This document shows, piece by piece, positions 58,684 through 64,000 of a stretch of 64,000 nucleotides of DNA. The notes beneath the pieces are model-generated. The model was not told the origin of the DNA and did not search any database. It saw nothing but the letters and a program-made list of their open reading frames with translations. Source of the stretch: Schoenoplectus triqueter (Eukaryota; Streptophyta; Magnoliopsida; Poales; Cyperaceae); the NCBI GenBank assembly GCA_964058805.1, contig CAXKVV010002144.1:62001-126000 (forward strand). Direction: 5' to 3'. Every line of letters begins with the position of its first letter. The first letter of the stretch is position 1. Made by a program: the position numbers and the translations under genes.

Positions 58684-61188
58684 ATGGTAAGCCCTTCTTC
58701 TCTCTTTCATATGATTTCTTCAACTCTGATCTGGTTTCGTTTTTCTGCTTTTGTTTTTGACCCGTATGATACGGAATTGGCGCGATCTTGATATAATTGC
58801 TCGTTTTCTCTAGTTTTGATCCCTGGAAACCCTGATTTTCTTTAGATCTGTATTTGTGTGCCTGCTTGCTGCTTGTTCGTCTATTGGAGGGTCAATTGGT
58901 TAGGGTCGTTTGAAATTTAACTATTTCAGGCTCCTTTTTTTTTGTTCAATCTTTTGATTTTGCCATTGGATCTTGTGGTATTAAGAGAGCCAGATGAGAT
59001 TAAAAAGTCCAAACCTAATTACTCTGTCTGATGACGAACTGCTTATGTACCTTAAAAAGTTGAATTGAATATTGCATTTAAACATTCAGATTGTTGATTG
59101 ATATCTGATCCAATTGTCCTGTTTGGTATCTCGCTGCTGGCAATTTTGCTGATATAATGCAATTATGGTTGCTGGTTGTTGTCAAAACCCTTTTTAACTT
59201 GATCAGTACACCTTAACCGTAGGATAAATTTGTGTAATTTGTGATAAATTGAGACACCAATTAGATTTCATCTGGATCAAGGCTGACAGGTTGCAATTTT
59301 TTTTTTCTTTTTTCATGAGTTGGGGCCTTTTTTTTTGTTTTTGTGTGTGTGTGTGTGGGGGGGGGGGGGGTAGGATGTTGATTAAATGTTAAAGTTTACT
59401 AGTAGTCGGTAGAAGTTATAATCATGAAAGAGGGGAAAAAGTAATTATCCATGTAGTAGATATGTCTAAAGGACTCATTATACCCAAGGTTAGGCATGTC
59501 TAGCAGCTTAGGTGGAGATGGTTATCTGCATTATGCAGTTATTAAAATTTTTGATAAATGCAAGTTGAAATAAGTTAATATGAAGGTTTTTCTTAGCGTT
59601 CATTCGTAATGATCATAACCTGTAAAATGAGATAACATAATAGAATGGTGATGGAAAAGATTTCTGCCCCACACTGGTACTAAAAAGACTTTTTTTTTGC
59701 CATCCACATACTAAAAAATCATGACTTATGGTATCTCCTAATTCATCCTCCATTCTCTTTATAGAATAGCCCAACAGTATCCCCCCCCCCCAAAACAAAA
59801 AAAGGGACCCAACCCCATTTCACATGCACACCTGTTCATTGGTTTAGATAGGGATCTGTGCACAAATTGGGGAGGTTTGACAGCAAGTTCGCTCTTCAAC
59901 CTTTTATGTGTTTGGCAACTATCCCATGTTTATCAAACAATTGCATTCATACTGGAATGCTGAACACACATTAAAATGAACATTTTCTCTCTCCTTCACC
60001 AAACAATTTAGTCAAAAGCACAACACAATTCATCTCTCTTCTTCTATTTGTTTTTCCCCCTGGAAACAAATTTTCTCCACCACCCATGATTGAACTTTGA
60101 ATTACTTATATTGAACCATAATTCAAGTGGTAAAAATAAAATATACTTTTGTAATATTGTAGTAGACTTGTATAATTAACATGTTATGCCGGGTATGAGC
60201 ACGGTATAATCTATCTCCTTGGGGCTTTTTGTTTCTCTTAGTTTATGAGAGTGCAAATGAGCCAAAGTCCCAAGAGAGGCATCCTACTTGTTAGTGCACT
60301 TTGAAGGTTGAAAAAAAAAATCTTATGCTTGCACTCAAGGTGCAAGCACTAAGAGAGCTCCTTCACAAGGAATAAATATGCTCTCTTTGATCATTCTGTA
60401 TGCTCATAACAACATGGAGCCTCTTTAGGTGCTTTTTTATGAACCTTGTTAAAGATTTGCTTATTATCCATTCAATTGCAGACAATATCCAGACGGCTCG
60501 CTGACAAAAAAGTGGCAAAGTTTCAAAAGAATATTACCAAGAGGGGTGCTGTTCCTGAGTCGACTGTGAAAAAAGGGAATGATTTTCCTGTTGGCCCCAT
60601 TGTGCTTGGCTTCTTTGTTTTTGTTGTCATTGGGTCTTGTAAGTGTATTCCTCTCCACAGTATTTTTCCACATGTTTTATCATTTTCTTTCCGAAATTCT
60701 GAAAGGGCATTTATTCATAAGTCAAACATTATAATAGAACCAAAGATTGTTAGGGCTTATTTGTTGGTAATTTGGGTAGCAATGTTGGTCTCAGATTCTT
60801 GCCTGTTGGATTGCCTCATTACAGGGGGGAGCCAGAATTTGAATATAGAGGGGCCGGGTTTGCAGGATCAAAATATAACCATTTTCATAACATATCTGCA
60901 CATTTATGTAACCCCCCCCCCCTTTTTTTTTGCAGCACCCCATCAAAATGTAATAATTCAACCATTGTTATTGTTGTACAATTGTTTGTATTTTACATGA
61001 GTATATCACTGTTACATTACCGATAATTCTGTTGATATTTTTGTTTTGTTTCATAACTGCTCCTTTTTTTCTTTTTCTTTTTCTTTTTTTGAACAATAAT
61101 GTATTAACTGTTTTGACTTTGGCTTTCTTTTTCTGTCCCAGCTTTATTCCAAATAATTAGGACGGCCACAACTGGTGGAATGGCGTAA
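58684..61188 (+). CDS. RAMP4/SERP-type ER membrane protein, 68 aa
   Basis: This is the plant form of stress-associated ER protein (RAMP4/SERP1), a small tail-anchored protein bound to the Sec61 translocon, linked in animals to stabilising membrane proteins during ER stress. Exons are 58684-58686 (only the ATG), 60482-60638 and 61142-61188; introns are GT-AG with phases 0 and 1. The product starts M-TISRRLADKKVAKFQKNI, contains KRGAVPES and YPVGP-like FPVGPIVLGFFVFVVIGS, and ends SLFQIIRTATTGGMA, the family's full 68 residues. The basic N-terminus is cytosolic and the single helix near residues 40-60 is the anchor. The 1795-bp first intron directly after the ATG may hold regulatory sequence. 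The frame is intact and the gene looks functional. Confidence 0.93.
59341..59371. repeat. TG microsatellite and G run in RAMP4 intron 1
   Basis: (TG)n is followed by a run of about twelve G. A run of C occurs at 59781-59792 in the same intron, so the two could pair in the transcript. Length of such runs is often misread in sequencing. Confidence 0.8.
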
Positions 61189-62349
61189 TGGCTTGCAAGT
61201 GAGGGAATTCAAAGTATCTGTGTTATTTTTCTTGTGCTGTTTCGAACTAATATTTAGATGTCTTAAGATACAGCATATTCTCATATGGACTTGAAAGACG
61301 ATATTTATAAATGTCAAGGAAATTACTACATTTTAATATCTTAAAATTTTGTTCAGTAGCTATTTCTTAATTCTTAAACCTCCATGTGTGCTGGCCGTGT
61401 AAGAATTTAGATGAATCCTGATCATTGGCTCCTCGAATTCCTCCATTTCGTTCGGATGGAATGGAGGATTTGTGATTGAATTGTGTTGGAATATATACCG
61501 AACGGCATTAGAGTTGAGTGTAATTGTGGATTTGTGGAATTGGGCAGTTGGGAACTTGCGTGCGAACTATTTAGTCGAACTTATCATATTTTCATTTAGC
61601 CCCCACATCTATTCCAATTGAATCGAATAAGCGATTCTACGAGGGAGATGAAATTGTGGAATTGGCTTTTATTCATGAATGAAAATATTTATTCTATCGG
61701 TTGAATTTTTCAAGATGGATTCCGAACAAGAATGAAATAGAGTGGAATTGAAGTTCTCGGAATCTCGGGACAACACAATTCCCAATTCCACTTCTAATCC
61801 ATCTGTTGCCATTTGCCAAACAAATGACAATCCAGTAGTGATTGTTGAACAATTGATCAAAATTTGTATAAATAATTGTAATGACTCGTTTTTTCTCAAT
61901 TAAAAGTTACAAAAAAGAATCTTATTTGTGTTGTTTTTATTATGAATGAATTTTAGTTTGTTCGGAATATTCATATTTATTATTATAAATGTTCATACAT
62001 ATTATCATGCGTATTCATTTTGAAAATGAAACACATTCATAATTATTGTGAGTGTTAAAAAAACCTAGAAGATTTTAGCACATATTTAATTCTAAAATAT
62101 CTTTTGATTAATTTGTATGTGTTTAATTAGTGATTAGGGCAATCAAATGGGTAATTATCTTCAAGAATGATTTTTCGTCGGTTTCGGATGTTTATTTCTT
62201 TAACAAAAGGTGTTTATACCGCTATCAAGAGGTGTTTATATGTTTTATATAAGTGTCCAGACAACTTATAAGAAGGTGCGACATTTTTCTGAGAGATTTT
62301 TATAAAAATATAATTAGCACATCCTTTATAATTTTGTAATGCAACTCTT
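61189..62349. other. RAMP4 3' flank and intergenic DNA
   Basis: The first few hundred bases probably contain the 3' untranslated region. Positions 61430-61830 are rich in GGAATTG/CAATTCC words in both orientations and may be a decayed inverted-repeat element, but its ends could not be placed. No further gene seen. Confidence 0.4.
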
Positions 62350-62474
62350 TATATAGCATTTTCATTATTCACGTTTGAGTTATAATCTTCTGTATGATCG
62401 ATTTTACTCGCTATATAGCATTATTGATTATTCACGTCAGAGTTATAATCTTCTGTATAATCGATTTTACTGGC
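62350..62474. repeat. 62-bp tandem duplication
   Basis: Two copies of a 62-bp unit start at 62350 and 62412 with TATATAGCATT and share GAGTTATAATCTTCTGTAT and ATCGATTTTACT. They differ at about six positions. Confidence 0.85.
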
Positions 62475-63290
62475 AACCCGGTTCATCATTTGGAGGCAGA
62501 TATAATTGGATTTTCAGTTTTTCACTGAAAATCAGCTTCTGGAGCAACTGGACGAGGAAATACATTTTATGCAATTGCCGTAGTACTTTCATTGGCTATT
62601 TTTCCTTTTTTTATATATAACTTGTTTCTTTTTCATGTCTTTACTTTTCCTTTTTATTAATCAACTCAATTCTCTTGAGTTATACTTTATTTTTCTTTTG
62701 TTTACAAATTAATCTATGTACCATTGATTTTTGATAATAATAAAATAAACAAGGATTTGACCATTATTTTCCTTCAAAAAAATGTAGTTTTCCTTTTCTA
62801 AATGTCATTCAGTTAAAATTTTCATTTTCGAAATCTGATTGAGGATTCCTCCTAATACAGAGTTTGAAAACTGGATCTATATTTATAAACCTCAAATCAC
62901 CCTTCTATCGCACACAGACTTGTAATTCATTTAGTAGTATTACAGTTGCCGTGACCTTTGAGAACTGCCAGCACTAGCTAAATTTATTTACTCAGATTTC
63001 ATCCGACAATATAATTCTTAAATAAATAATTAAAAATATAAAACTTTCAATATATTTAATATTTTTACATTAAAGATATTAAATATAATTATTTTAATGT
63101 TAAACATGTATATCATGATATTTATAAGGGTTTATAAAAATACATCATTTTAAGTTTCACCGTAAATATCACACATATTACAATAAATAAGAAGAGAACA
63201 AACTATATATGAATTATTGGAATGACGTAGATGAAAATATTTAAATAAAATAAATTATGAAGAAGTCTTGAAGACATAATATGTATGAGG
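62475..63290. other. AT-rich intergenic DNA, no gene seen
   Basis: No supported gene or element boundary. Confidence 0.4.
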
Positions 63291-63292
63291 CA

Positions 63293-63740
63293 AAGAGGTG
63301 GCAATCGGGCAGGTCAAGTTGGATAAGTTTGACCAAAAAAATTATCAGGTCACGGATCGGGTTCGGATCAATCTGATCAAGGTCGGGTCGGGTTTTGGGT
63401 CAATCATTATCGAGTTTTTTTGGTTTTGTATCATTTTGGGTCGGGTTTTGGGTTCTTAGTAGCTCAAGTCATCTCGAGTTTTAGGTCATTCGGGTCCGGC
63501 TCAAGTCGAGTTTCAGGTCATCTGATATCGGGTAGTCTTGGGTTTTGGGTTATTTCGAGTCGGGTTGGGTTCTTTTTGTGATGTGTTATTTTGGATCGGC
63601 TAGAATTTCAGGTCGTCAAACTTTAATTTTTTTCCAGCAATTTATTTTAGAAAATGTTAGGTCATTTTGACTTTTCACATAATATGGATATGATTAATTA
63701 ATTTGAGTCTAGTCAGATCAGTTTCAGGTCGACATACTGA
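63293..63740. mobile_element. hAT-type element, CGGGT-rich, left part
   Basis: The left end AGAGGTGGCAATCGGGC matches the terminal repeat of the element at 25751 (TAGAGGTGGCAG). The interior is full of GGGTCGGGTT and TCGAGTTT words. A matching right end (GCCACCTCT) does not appear before 64000, so the copy is either decayed or continues outside the window. Confidence 0.55.
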
Positions 63741-63904
63741 ATTAATTTTATTAACAAACTGAAAATATACTACTTATGATAATTCTGATTAATAGACATT
63801 ATTTTTTTATGATAATTTTAATTTATGACATATACATTTTAATTAATAGATATTATTATAATGATTCAAAATATATTTTTTTATTTTAGAATAAATTTTG
63901 AATA

Positions 63905-64000
63905 CATATATAGAGATATATTATGGTGCTTTTCAAAGCAAAAAAAACTCATATTATTTTGAGGTGAAATTTAAAATCCCGATGTCACAAATGGTCAATC
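63905..64000. mobile_element. Left end of a palindrome-capped hairpin MITE, cut by the window edge
   Basis: After a short TA tract, TATTATGGTGCTTTTCAAAGCA repeats the TATGGTG plus palindrome cap of family B (GTGCTTTGCAAAGCAC, here with a changed centre). The rest of the element lies beyond the window. Confidence 0.55.

Noticed and set aside
59341..59792. G run and C run in RAMP4 intron 1 as a possible G-quadruplex or paired structure
   Set aside because: Single homopolymers, not the four spaced G runs of a quadruplex; pairing over 400 bases is speculative.
61430..61830. Possible inverted-repeat element rich in GGAATTG words
   Set aside because: Words recur in both orientations but no matching termini or duplication could be found.
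1..64000. CRISPR arrays, bacterial operons, rRNA or tRNA genes
   Set aside because: The window is plant nuclear DNA; no regularly spaced repeat array of CRISPR type and no complete tRNA or rRNA sequence was seen.

Overview
This is nuclear DNA from a flowering plant. The evidence is spliced genes with GT-AG introns, plant-only families (plastid DEG protease, long P-class PPR protein, CASP-like membrane protein, cytokinin-receptor-type histidine kinase) and AT-rich intergenic DNA packed with plant transposable elements. The species cannot be told from the window.

Five gene loci were recognised. A six-exon DEG5-type chloroplast protease lies at 14.0-16.6 kb (+). An intronless PPR protein of 911 residues lies at 19.1-21.9 kb (-). 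The 3' two thirds of an AHK2/AHK3-like hybrid histidine kinase lies at 32.3-36.1 kb (+); it lacks the CHASE sensor part and carries frameshifts, so it reads as a pseudogene. A three-exon CASP-like four-helix membrane protein lies at 44.9-46.8 kb (+). A RAMP4/SERP-type ER protein of 68 residues lies at 58.7-61.2 kb (+), with a first coding exon that is only the ATG. These genes do not form a pathway; they are ordinary dispersed plant genes.

Most of the rest is mobile DNA. At 6.2-7.8 kb there are two Helitron-like elements in head-to-tail tandem plus a third in the opposite orientation. At 8.4-9.7 kb and 30.7-32.2 kb there are clusters of hairpin (MITE-like) elements whose ends each carry a short palindrome. 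At 12.6-13.0 kb is a LINE 3' fragment. At 25.5-26.1 kb are two hAT-type elements with 8-bp duplications, and at 38.1-40.0 kb two more. At 40.1-41.1 kb is a foldback element with a 9-bp duplication. At 46.9-48.9 kb is a complete but non-autonomous Copia-type LTR element with a 5-bp duplication, inserted 44 bp after the CASP-like stop codon. Decayed Mutator-type transposases lie at 27.2-28.7 kb (-) and 50.5-51.7 kb (+), and a decayed plant-mobile-domain gene at 53.7-55.0 kb (-). Between the last two is a 319-bp near-perfect foldback element (51901-52219) built around GC-rich palindromic cassettes and flanked by a 9-bp duplication.

The most unusual signals are the palindrome-capped hairpin elements, the tandem Helitron, the GC-cassette foldback element, and two distant loci rich in CGTTATAACG-like palindromes. 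All coordinates and homology calls were made by eye from the sequence; no database search or folding program was run.
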